Positions 1-5,578 of a DNA stretch of 11,051 nucleotides are shown here, in pieces; within the stretch, counting starts at the first letter, position 1, and each line of letters starts with the position of its first letter. The notes beneath the pieces are model-generated. The model was given only the letters and a program-made list of their open reading frames with translations. It made no database searches and was not told the origin of the DNA. The DNA lies in the NCBI GenBank assembly GCA_913052515.1, contig CAJXFJ010000024.1:1-11051 (forward strand). The letters are read 5' to 3'. The translations under genes were made by a program, and so were the position numbers. The stretch is from an uncultured Flavobacteriales bacterium. Its GTDB lineage: Bacteria; Bacteroidota; Bacteroidia; Flavobacteriales; Vicingaceae.

Positions 1-77
1 TCTTGGCCCATACTTTTTAACCCTACTAAGGAAAGTAGAGTAAAAAAAGTATAATATATGCAAGCAGATTTAGGCAT
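1..77 (-). CDS. Partial CDS: signal peptide of a probable exported protein, truncated by the window edge
   Basis: Reading the minus strand from an ATG at 77 gives 25 uninterrupted codons up to the left edge. They have the layout of a signal peptide: MPKSACIYY as n-region, a hydrophobic core TFFTLLSLVGL, and a short end KSMGQ. Cleavage just before Gln (…FGQ, …AQ, …MGQ) is common in Bacteroidota. An in-frame TAG at 87-89 lies 9 nt upstream of the ATG, so this is the only ATG start available. The gene would be divergent from the exonuclease III gene. The mature protein is outside the window, so its function is unknown. A competing reading is the plus-strand frame 1-54, which ends in TAA and encodes 17 residues (SWPILFNPTKESRVKKV); I find the signal peptide more convincing, but neither is proven. 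Confidence 0.45.
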   Translation of the reverse strand, partial: MPKSACIYYTFFTLLSLVGLKSMGQ

Positions 78-191
78 AGCAATGCACTAACGGAGTAGTT
101 AAGACTTTAGTCGCATGAATGGTCCAAAATTTCACGAATTTATTCGGAATTTCACGGTAAAAATAAAGATTCACAACAGAGCAATTAAATT
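78..191. other. Intergenic region upstream of the exonuclease III gene with a phased direct repeat
   Basis: This spacer separates the putative minus-strand start at 77 from the plus-strand ATG at 192. It holds two exact copies of AATTTCACG at 128-136 and 148-156, 20 bp apart (about two helical turns). Between them is a short inverted repeat, CGAAT-TT-ATTCG, at 135-146. I find no TAnnTTTG promoter element on the plus strand. On the minus strand the nearest match is AAATTTTG (complement of 125-132), with one mismatch. The repeats could be binding sites for a regulator serving either gene; this is inference from position and spacing only. Confidence 0.4.
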
Positions 192-959
192 ATGAAGAGA
201 ATCATCAGTTATAATGTTAATGGAATAAGAGCTGCCTTAAAAAAGGGCTTAATGGATTGGTTAGAGGCTAGCCAGCCAGATGTTTTTTGCATGCAAGAAA
301 TTAAAGCAACTCCCGAACAATTAGAAACCGATTTTCTTGAAAGTTTAGATTATCATCATTATTGGTATCCAGCTGAGAAAAAAGGATATAGTGGAGTTGC
401 GATATGGTCTAAAGAAGAACCAAAAAATGTGAGTTATGGCTGCGGCATTGAAAAGTATGACTTAGAGGGAAGAGTGATTCGTGCTGATTTTGAAAAATAT
501 TCCGTTATGAGTGTTTATATGCCCTCAGGCTCTAGTGGAGATATCCGACAAGATTTTAAAATGCAATGGTTAGCAGACTTTCAACACTATATTGATGAGT
601 TAAAAAAAGAAATTCCCAATTTGATTATTTCTGGCGACTATAACATTTGTCATAAAGCGATTGACATACATAACCCAACAAGAAATGCCAAAACTTCTGG
701 ATTCTTACCTGAGGAAAGAGAATGGGTCAGTCAATTTATTGAATCGGGTTTTGTTGATTCGTTTAGAGCATTTAATCAAGAACCACATAATTACAGTTGG
801 TGGAGTTATAGAGCCAATGCTAGAGCTAAAAATTTAGGATGGAGGATAGACTACCATATGGTTACAGAAAATATGGCTGACAAATTAAGTCGAGCAGCAA
901 TTCTAAGTGAGGCAAAACATTCTGACCATTGCCCAATTTTAGTAGAAATAGAAGATTAA
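192..959 (+). CDS. xth: Exodeoxyribonuclease III / AP endonuclease (ExoA/XthA family)
   Basis: This is a complete 255-residue member of the exonuclease III / APE1 branch of the endonuclease-exonuclease-phosphatase fold. Family members cut DNA 5' to abasic sites and trim 3' blocking groups in base-excision repair, in the cytoplasm. Expected active-site residues are present in order: N8 in SYNVNGIRAA, E36 in MQEIKA (metal ligand), Y109 in SVYMPSG, the D149/N151 pair in SGDYNICH, D220 in GWRIDYH, and the C-terminal D245-H246 pair in SDHCPI. Length is normal for the family and the N-terminus MKRIISYNVNG is canonical, which supports this start. The next gene's start codon lies 83 nt downstream on the same strand with no terminator between, so cotranscription is possible. 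Function call is firm. Symbol usage varies (xth, xthA, exoA). Confidence 0.95.
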   Translation: MKRIISYNVNGIRAALKKGLMDWLEASQPDVFCMQEIKATPEQLETDFLESLDYHHYWYPAEKKGYSGVAIWSKEEPKNVSYGCGIEKYDLEGRVIRADFEKYSVMSVYMPSGSSGDIRQDFKMQWLADFQHYIDELKKEIPNLIISGDYNICHKAIDIHNPTRNAKTSGFLPEEREWVSQFIESGFVDSFRAFNQEPHNYSWWSYRANARAKNLGWRIDYHMVTENMADKLSRAAILSEAKHSDHCPILVEIED

Positions 960-961
960 CT

Positions 962-969
962 TAAATTTG
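962..969 (+). promoter_or_regulatory. Possible -7 promoter element (TAAATTTG) upstream of the OmpA lipoprotein gene
   Basis: TAAATTTG matches the Bacteroidota -7 consensus TAnnTTTG and starts 3 nt after the exonuclease III stop codon. It would give a leader of roughly 65 nt for the lipoprotein gene. The nearest upstream TTG (929-931) is 30 nt away, outside the 17-23 nt spacing known for Flavobacterium promoters. The -33 half is therefore weak and the call is tentative. Confidence 0.3.
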
Positions 970-1042
970 CATGCAGTAAATGACTGAGTATTTGCATTTT
1001 TGCAACGCAATTATCAATTTGACCAGAATAAATAAACATTCA

Positions 1043-2044
1043 ATGAGAAAAATCATATTAGCAATTAGCATCGTCTCTTTAAGCGTAGTTGCTTGTGTAC
1101 CTGCTAAAAAAGTAGAAGACATTAAGAGAAAGAAAGAAATGTGCGAAGAAGAACTTGCAGCACTGAAAGAAAGACACAGAGTCATTGATGAAGAGTATAC
1201 AGAAGCTAAAGACCAACTATCTGAATTAGAAAAGCGTAACCGCGCTCTATCTCAAGACACCACTGTTATGGGTAAGTCTTTAAGAGTAATGACTAAAAAT
1301 TACGATAAGCTAAATGAAACCTATGATTTATTACTTGAAAAAAACAAGCAATTACTTCAAGGAAATCAAAGAGAAACACAACAGCTTTTTGGTGACTTAA
1401 AGCAATCTCAATCTGATTTAATGAAGCAAACTGCGGCACTTGAAGAGGCTAGAAAAAATCTTGCAGCTAAAGAGGCAAGTTTAGCTCAACTTGAAAGTGA
1501 ATTAGAAAAAAGAGAAGCCAAAGTAAATGAGTTAGAATCAATATTAAACCGAAAAGACTCTACTGTTAATGCCTTGAAATCTAAGGTTCAAAATGCACTT
1601 TTAGGCTTTGAAAATAAAGGCTTAACCATTGAACAAAAAAATGGAAAGGTTTATGTTTCTATGGACGAAAGTTTACTTTTTGCTTCAGGTAGCTATAACA
1701 TTGGTAGTAAAGGAACTGAGGCTCTAAAAAATCTAGCAAATGTTTTAGCCAACAATACAGATGTTAATGTACTTGTAGAAGGACATACTGACAATGTTCC
1801 GTACAATGGTTCTGGCGCTTTAAAAGACAATTGGGATTTAAGTGTAAAACGAGCTACTTCAGTGGTTAAAATTATACTTGAAAATGAAGGAATAGATGCT
1901 ATGAGGTTAACTGCGGCAGGAAGAGCTGATTTTGTGCCCATAGCAACAAATGACACCAAAGAAGGTCGCGCTAAAAATCGAAGAACTGAAATTATTTTAA
2001 CTCCAAAATTGGATGAGTTATTAGAAATTCTTGAATCGAACTAA
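1043..2044 (+). CDS. OmpA-family lipoprotein with coiled-coil stalk and C-terminal peptidoglycan-binding domain
   Basis: This predicted 333-residue outer-membrane lipoprotein probably anchors the membrane to peptidoglycan. I start it at the ATG at 1043, not at an in-frame ATG at 980. From 1043 the protein opens with a clean lipoprotein signal (MRKIILAISIVSLSVVAC; lipidated C18), whereas the longer form would put 21 unrelated polar residues in front. Residues about 25-185 are rich in Glu, Lys, Leu and Gln in heptad-like order, a long coiled coil. Residues about 195-320 form the OmpA_C domain: GHTDN at 247-251, NWDLSVKRA at 263-271, and NDTKEGRAKNRRTEI at 303-317. By comparison with Acinetobacter OmpA, D250 and R270 match the two diaminopimelate-binding residues. 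There is no beta-barrel, so it is Pal-like and not a true porin. It is followed directly by a strong terminator. The specific partner is unknown. Confidence 0.88.
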   Translation: MRKIILAISIVSLSVVACVPAKKVEDIKRKKEMCEEELAALKERHRVIDEEYTEAKDQLSELEKRNRALSQDTTVMGKSLRVMTKNYDKLNETYDLLLEKNKQLLQGNQRETQQLFGDLKQSQSDLMKQTAALEEARKNLAAKEASLAQLESELEKREAKVNELESILNRKDSTVNALKSKVQNALLGFENKGLTIEQKNGKVYVSMDESLLFASGSYNIGSKGTEALKNLANVLANNTDVNVLVEGHTDNVPYNGSGALKDNWDLSVKRATSVVKIILENEGIDAMRLTAAGRADFVPIATNDTKEGRAKNRRTEIILTPKLDELLEILESN

Positions 2045-2060
2045 GCTTTGAATTGAATTG

Positions 2061-2092
2061 AAAAAGGCCTTTGCATCGCAAAGGCCTTTTTT
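2061..2092. terminator. Strong bidirectional rho-independent terminator
   Basis: A perfect 14-bp inverted repeat (AAAAAGGCCTTTGC at 2061-2074, complement at 2078-2091) encloses a 3-nt ATC loop. It ends in a T run on the plus strand (2087-2092), and the A run at 2061-2065 gives the T run on the minus strand. It lies between the convergent lipoprotein (stop at 2044) and glyS (stop at 2094-2096) genes and can end transcripts from both sides. Confidence 0.93.
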
Positions 2093-2093
2093 G

Positions 2094-3611
2094 TTATCTC
2101 AATTTATTGGAAATGTAACTTTCTAATTTCTCAATTGGAATTCTTTCCTGAAGCATCGAATCACGATCTCTAACGGTAACACTATTATCCGTTAAACTAT
2201 CATGGTCTACAGTAATAGAAAGTGGTGTACCAATAGCATCTTGGCGTCTATAACGCTTACCAATAGAATCTTTCTCATCATACTGACAATTAAATTCCAT
2301 TTTTAATACATCCATTATTTCTCGTGCTTTTTCTGGCAGGCCATCCTTCTTCGTTAATGGCAAAACAGCTGCTTTATAAGGTGCTAAAAAAGCGGGTATC
2401 TTTAAAACTACACGTGAGCTTCCATCTTCAAGATTTTCTTGTTGCAAGGCTGTTGAGAAAACTGCTAAGAACAATCGATCTAAACCGATTGAAGTTTCTA
2501 TAACATAAGGCACATAATTCTCATTAATTTCAGGATCAAAATATTGTAACTTCTTTCCTGAATGCTCTTGGTGCTGTTTTAAGTCAAAATCAGTTCTTGA
2601 ATGAATCCCTTCTAATTCTTTAAATCCAAAAGGGAATTCAAATTCAATATCAGCAGCGGCGTTTGCATAATGCGCAAGTTTTAAGTGGTCATGAAAACGG
2701 TATTTAGCTTCATCTATTCCCAAACTCAAATGCCATTTCATGCGTTCTTCTTTCCATTGTTCATACCACTTCAATTCCTCTCCAGGGCGAACAAAAAATT
2801 GCATTTCCATTTGTTCAAACTCTCGCATTCTAAAAATAAATTGTCTTGCCACAATCTCATTTCGGAATGCTTTACCAATTTGTGCAATTCCAAATGGCAC
2901 CTTCATTCGAGATGTTTTTTGAACATTTAAGAAATTCACAAAAATACCTTGTGCAGTCTCCGGCCTTAAGTAAATGGTTTGAGCTCCTTCAGCGGTTGAA
3001 CCCATTTCCGTGCTAAACATCAAATTGAACTGACGAACTTCTGTCCAATTCTTAGAACCACTAATTGGATCAGCAATTTCTAAATCTATTATGAGTTGCC
3101 TCACAGCATCTAAATCTTCAGAATCCATCGCTGCTTTAAAAGTTTGATTTGTTTCATCAATCTTTTGTTGATTTGCTAAAACGCGAGGGTTAGTTGCTCT
3201 GAATTGTTCTTCATCAAAAGCATCACCAAAACGTTTTTGTGCTTTTGCAACTTCCTTATCAATTTTCGCTTCAATCTTTGCTACCCAATCCTCTATCAAT
3301 ACATCAGCTCGATAACGCTTTTTTGAATCTTTATTATCAATTAATGGGTCATTAAAAGCATCGGTATGACCAGAAGCTTTCCAAGTGGTTGGATGCATAA
3401 AAATAGAGGCATCAATTCCTACAATATTCTCATGCATTTGAACCATTGATTTCCACCAATACTGTTTCAGATTATTCTTCAACTCACTTCCTAGCGGACC
3501 ATAATCATAAACAGCACTTAAGCCGTCATAAATTTCAGAGGATGGAAATATGTAGCCATACTCTTTGGCATGACTGATTATTGATTTAAAATTTTCTTCT
3601 TGATTTGCCAT
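2094..3611 (-). CDS. glyS: Glycyl-tRNA synthetase (alpha2, class II)
   Basis: This 505-residue single-chain GlyRS charges tRNA-Gly with glycine using ATP. It is the dimeric alpha2 type seen in Bacteroidota, Thermus and eukaryotes, not the alpha2beta2 GlyQ/GlyS pair of E. coli. The N-terminus (SHAKEYGYIFPSSEIYDG, residues 13-30, then VYDYGPLG) is the standard family opening and fixes the start at 3611. Class II signatures follow: the motif 1 region around 60-80, RPETAQG at 216-222, motif 2 FRNE at 249-252 with REFEQMEMQFF at 263-273, and motif 3 GLDR at 376-379. Residues about 405-505 are the anticodon-binding domain. A highly charged insertion occupies about 95-190. The gene stands on its own strand unit, with a hairpin terminator of the preceding operon just upstream and the bidirectional terminator just after its stop. 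The symbol may also be given as glyQS. Confidence 0.96.
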   Translation of the reverse strand: MANQEENFKSIISHAKEYGYIFPSSEIYDGLSAVYDYGPLGSELKNNLKQYWWKSMVQMHENIVGIDASIFMHPTTWKASGHTDAFNDPLIDNKDSKKRYRADVLIEDWVAKIEAKIDKEVAKAQKRFGDAFDEEQFRATNPRVLANQQKIDETNQTFKAAMDSEDLDAVRQLIIDLEIADPISGSKNWTEVRQFNLMFSTEMGSTAEGAQTIYLRPETAQGIFVNFLNVQKTSRMKVPFGIAQIGKAFRNEIVARQFIFRMREFEQMEMQFFVRPGEELKWYEQWKEERMKWHLSLGIDEAKYRFHDHLKLAHYANAAADIEFEFPFGFKELEGIHSRTDFDLKQHQEHSGKKLQYFDPEINENYVPYVIETSIGLDRLFLAVFSTALQQENLEDGSSRVVLKIPAFLAPYKAAVLPLTKKDGLPEKAREIMDVLKMEFNCQYDEKDSIGKRYRRQDAIGTPLSITVDHDSLTDNSVTVRDRDSMLQERIPIEKLESYISNKLR

Positions 3612-3615
3612 TTGA

Positions 3616-3623
3616 CAAAAGTA
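3616..3623 (-). promoter_or_regulatory. Possible -7 element (TACTTTTG) immediately before glyS
   Basis: On the minus strand TACTTTTG fits TAnnTTTG exactly but ends only 4 nt before the glyS ATG. If used, it would give a leaderless or nearly leaderless mRNA. No TTG is found at the expected -33 distance. A small hairpin (CTTAC/GTAAG, 3633-3646) sits just upstream. Because the preceding operon's terminator lies between 3657 and 3688, glyS needs either a promoter in this 45-nt gap or read-through. Confidence 0.35.
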
Positions 3624-3656
3624 ATATTTTGCCTTACTGAAGTAAGTTTAAAACAT

Positions 3657-3688
3657 AAAAAAACCCTCGCAATATGCAAGGGTTTTTT
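3657..3688 (-). terminator. Rho-independent terminator of the barrel/lipoprotein operon
   Basis: Read on the minus strand, arms AAAAAACCCT (3688-3679) and AGGGTTTTTT (3667-3658) form a 10-bp stem. It extends past one mismatch to a further GC/GC pair, leaving a 5-nt loop, and is followed by a T run (complement of 3657-3663). It lies 19 nt after the lipoprotein stop codon and 45 nt before the glyS start, so it should separate the two units. A-rich sequence on the other side could let it work on the plus strand too, but no plus-strand gene enters here. Confidence 0.85.
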
Positions 3689-3692
3689 ATTA

Positions 3693-3720
3693 AACCAGAT
3701 GATTTATCAATCTTCTGGTT
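3693..3720 (-). repeat. Hairpin over the stop codon of the lipoprotein gene, in tandem with the terminator
   Basis: The 28-nt minus-strand RNA folds as AACCAGA / UCUGGUU (7 bp), an A-A mismatch, then GAUU / AAUC (4 bp) around a GAUA loop, and is fully symmetric in length. It contains the last codons and stop of the lipoprotein gene. Its 3' arm (GGUUU, 3696-3692) could instead pair with AAACC (3685-3681), the 5' arm of the terminator stem, so the two folds compete on paper. Confidence 0.6.
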
Positions 3721-4537
3721 CATTGTATTCGATGCAATCAAATTCAGCAGAAAAATCTACTTCATCTTGAGTTAAGTCATCATTTTCAATTTTTACTAAG
3801 GTCGCATTTGATATACTAACAGAGCTACTTCCGAAAGAAATATTTCCTTCTGTACCAAAATAAGTATATTGTTGTGACTGCCCCATTTCATCTTCCTCAA
3901 ATCGAACAACTACAACATATGCATCCAAAGGAGTACCTATTATCCAATCATTGTAATCATAAAAGCTTCCAATTTTAGTAGAGTTATTGTAAGAAATCAC
4001 ATAAATAAAAGTAAGATCATTACTTTCATTCAACCAATCTCCAGCAATACCTACAAAAACTTTTACATCACTTGTTGAATCAGGTAACGAAGTATTTCCA
4101 CCTACTGGTTGAGAGGCACAATAACCAAAGATTAAATCTTCGGTCTCCCCATTTACAGTAAATGAACCTCCACCAGTTCCTAGCAAACCAGATATTCCAA
4201 AGACAGGACCAGTTGACATAGGATCAGTGAAAACTTGACCATTTCCTTCAATGCTGGCAAATACTTGAGCTTCTCCTCCTGCTTCCGCAAAAGTTGCTCC
4301 ACCTCCACCAGCTGCAGAGAAGTTTATACTTCCACCACCACCTGAGAAGGTACCACCACCACTTTCGGTTGCAGAAGTTGCACCTGAAAATACTAAGCGG
4401 CTAAATTTTGCTAATCGATCAGATTCTTTTTCTTGAACCGGGCTGTCTGTATCCTTTTCACAAGCTGTGAAAAGAAATACAGATAGCGCTGCAACGGCTA
4501 TAGAAGCAAAGGCTGATCTGTATTTCAATGTTTTCAT
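3707..4537 (-). CDS. Putative lipoprotein of unknown function with Gly-rich segment
   Basis: I do not recognise a family for this 276-residue protein. It begins with a lipoprotein signal: basic n-region MKTLKYRSAF, hydrophobic core, and lipobox FTAC with lipidated C26. EKDTD follows, consistent with an outer-membrane or surface lipoprotein. Residues about 59-90 are very rich in Gly, Ser and Ala in short phenylalanine-spaced blocks (GGGTFSGGGG, then NFSAAGGGGATF), suggesting a flexible or repetitive strand-forming linker. The remainder (about 125-270) alternates hydrophobic and polar residues like a beta-sandwich. It has only two further cysteines (C140, C268), which might pair, and a very acidic C-terminus. 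Its start lies 42 nt after the barrel-protein gene on the same strand, with no TAnnTTTG of its own in the gap, so the two are probably one operon. Export is well supported; a role is not assignable. Confidence 0.75.
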   Translation of the reverse strand: MKTLKYRSAFASIAVAALSVFLFTACEKDTDSPVQEKESDRLAKFSRLVFSGATSATESGGGTFSGGGGSINFSAAGGGGATFAEAGGEAQVFASIEGNGQVFTDPMSTGPVFGISGLLGTGGGSFTVNGETEDLIFGYCASQPVGGNTSLPDSTSDVKVFVGIAGDWLNESNDLTFIYVISYNNSTKIGSFYDYNDWIIGTPLDAYVVVVRFEEDEMGQSQQYTYFGTEGNISFGSSSVSISNATLVKIENDDLTQDEVDFSAEFDCIEYNEPED

Positions 4538-4561
4538 AATATGCTATTTAAGATTAACGTA

Positions 4562-4581
4562 AAAAAACTTTATTGTTTTTT
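4562..4581 (-). terminator. Weak AT-only hairpin between the barrel and lipoprotein genes
   Basis: On the minus strand AAAAAAC and GTTTTTT (7 bp, one G-C pair) flank a 6-nt AATAAA loop; the 3' arm continues as a T run to the complement of 4561. It starts within the stop codon of the barrel gene. It is too weak to be a sure terminator but could reduce transcription into the lipoprotein gene or protect the upstream mRNA end. Confidence 0.3.
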
Positions 4582-5266
4582 AGAACAAGAATCCTAAACG
4601 AATAGCGCTATTAAAGTTTGGACCTAGGTTAAAGCTGCTTCCATTAGGTGTAGTAACAGAAGGACCTGTTGGAGGTGTATTTTCTGTATCTGCGAAGCTT
4701 GTAGTTGAGAATCCAAATCCAACTTCAGTACCCATGTATAAGTGCTTGCTAATATACCAATCTGTACCTAAAACCAAGTTTAAGCCAAAAGTAGTTCCAT
4801 CAGTACCATTTGAATTTTTAACCTCACTTTCTACAACTGCATCATTTGCGTCCAATGATTCAGAAGTTGTTTTACTGTTAACCATTGAGAAGTTCAAAAC
4901 TGCACCTACGTATGGAGAAAGACGATCAGTTCCTTCAAAATGCTTTTCAATACCAGGATTGATAGACAATCCAAATGTGCTGCTTTTACTTTCTACTTCT
5001 TGGTCTTCACCATTACTATCTTGAACGATTGAAGGAGTAGTAGTTGAAGATGAGCTTACAGAAAATCCTACTCTAAAAGCCATGTCGCTAGAAGAGAAAT
5101 AACGGAAACGTAAGTTGTTGATTGAGATAGGTGCGTTACCCATTGGGGTAAAGTTTACCTCAACATTTTTTTCACCACCAGCAGGCTTAAAATCCTGTGC
5201 GTTAACGTTTGAAGTAGTGAAAACTCCAGCAGCAATAGCTGCGATAAGTAATACTTTCTTTTTCAT
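4580..5266 (-). CDS. Small outer-membrane beta-barrel protein
   Basis: This 228-residue secreted protein has a classical Sec signal peptide (MKKKVLLIAAIAAGVFTTSN…NAQ; cleavage expected after A23). The mature part shows repeated amphipathic strands with alternating aromatic or hydrophobic residues, for example NLRFRYFSS, DMAFRVGFSVS, TFGLSINPGIEKHF, LSPYVGAVLNFSM, TTFGLNLVLGTDWYI, LYMGTEVGFGFS. It ends in RLGFLF with a terminal Phe, the usual outer-membrane insertion signal. Size fits an eight-stranded barrel of the OMP_b-brl / porin_4 type, and Ser/Thr/Asn/Glu-rich segments (about 72-95, 132-157, 190-212) look like surface loops. It is probably first in an operon with the Gly-rich lipoprotein downstream, driven by the promoter at 5308-5339. 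Ligand or transport function cannot be inferred. Confidence 0.8.
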   Translation of the reverse strand: MKKKVLLIAAIAAGVFTTSNVNAQDFKPAGGEKNVEVNFTPMGNAPISINNLRFRYFSSSDMAFRVGFSVSSSSTTTPSIVQDSNGEDQEVESKSSTFGLSINPGIEKHFEGTDRLSPYVGAVLNFSMVNSKTTSESLDANDAVVESEVKNSNGTDGTTFGLNLVLGTDWYISKHLYMGTEVGFGFSTTSFADTENTPPTGPSVTTPNGSSFNLGPNFNSAIRLGFLF

Positions 5267-5307
5267 TTTTAATGTTTTTTGGTTATCGTTTTAAATTAAA
5301 CTTGGGC

Positions 5308-5339
5308 CAAACGTAGTAAAAAAAATGATTCACACCCAA
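5308..5339 (-). promoter_or_regulatory. Bacteroidota-type promoter for the barrel/lipoprotein operon
   Basis: On the minus strand a TTG (5339-5337, within TTTTGGG) is followed after 21 nt by TACGTTTG (5315-5308). This fits the TTG-N17-23-TAnnTTTG pattern described for Flavobacterium. The predicted start of transcription near 5300 leaves a leader of about 35 nt before the ATG at 5266. The spacer includes an 8-nt T run. Confidence 0.72.
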
Positions 5340-5566
5340 AACTCTAGTTCAATTTAGACTCATTAAAGGGATAATTTTACGTTAATTACCCTAGATTCAC
5401 TCAGTCATTTCCCTTAGCTTAAAATGACTTTATAGCCTAGAAAACCTAGACAAAATAGGAGTAACCACATGCTCACATCTTGTTTTCAACAGCGCTTTTG
5501 TTAAAAAAACATGCTTTTTAAATTAAACTTAAGGATTATCAAGACTTACAGAATTCTAAACTCTAT

Positions 5567-5574
5567 TAATTTTG
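5567..5574 (+). promoter_or_regulatory. Possible -7 element (TAATTTTG) immediately before the DUF3109 gene
   Basis: TAATTTTG fits TAnnTTTG and ends 4 nt before the ATG at 5579. It has no TTG at the expected distance upstream. If real, it implies a leaderless transcript; it may equally be a chance match in AT-rich DNA. Confidence 0.25.
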
Positions 5575-5578
5575 AAGC

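Larger units (their letters stand above)
5267..5578. other. 312-bp divergent intergenic region
   Basis: This spacer separates the minus-strand barrel gene from the plus-strand DUF3109 gene. Its left part holds the barrel promoter. The middle has three copies of CCTAGA (5390-5395, 5436-5441, 5445-5450), the last two 9 bp apart. Near the right end an ATG at 5511 opens a 23-codon reading frame whose TGA overlaps the DUF3109 ATG (ATGA, 5579-5582). I see no RNA gene or convincing longer coding region. Confidence 0.6.

Noticed and set aside
11..51. Imperfect hairpin TACTTTTT…AAAAAGTA with inner CTAC/GTAG
   Set aside because: The stem is AT-rich and broken by an internal loop with no clear T tract; it more likely lies inside the partial minus-strand coding sequence.
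992..1005. TTGCA-TTTT-TGCAA hairpin after the exonuclease III gene
   Set aside because: The 5-bp stem is not followed by a T run, so it is not a credible terminator.
980..1042. Longer N-terminus for the OmpA lipoprotein starting at 980
   Set aside because: The lipoprotein signal begins exactly at the ATG at 1043; the extra 21 residues would bury it and are not signal-like.
1693..1959. Antisense open frame inside the OmpA-domain gene, and similar frames opposite glyS, the barrel, DUF3109, ispG and hydrolase genes
   Set aside because: These are shadow frames of well-supported genes, without recognisable domains, promoters or credible starts.
4554..4564. TTAACGTAAAA, with its reverse complement at 5375-5385
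   Set aside because: A single shared 11-mer in AT-rich DNA with no matching position relative to the genes is likely chance.
5344..5450. Cluster of CTAG/CCTAGA words in the divergent spacer
   Set aside because: CTAG occurs many times elsewhere in the window, including inside genes, so the cluster is not clearly special.
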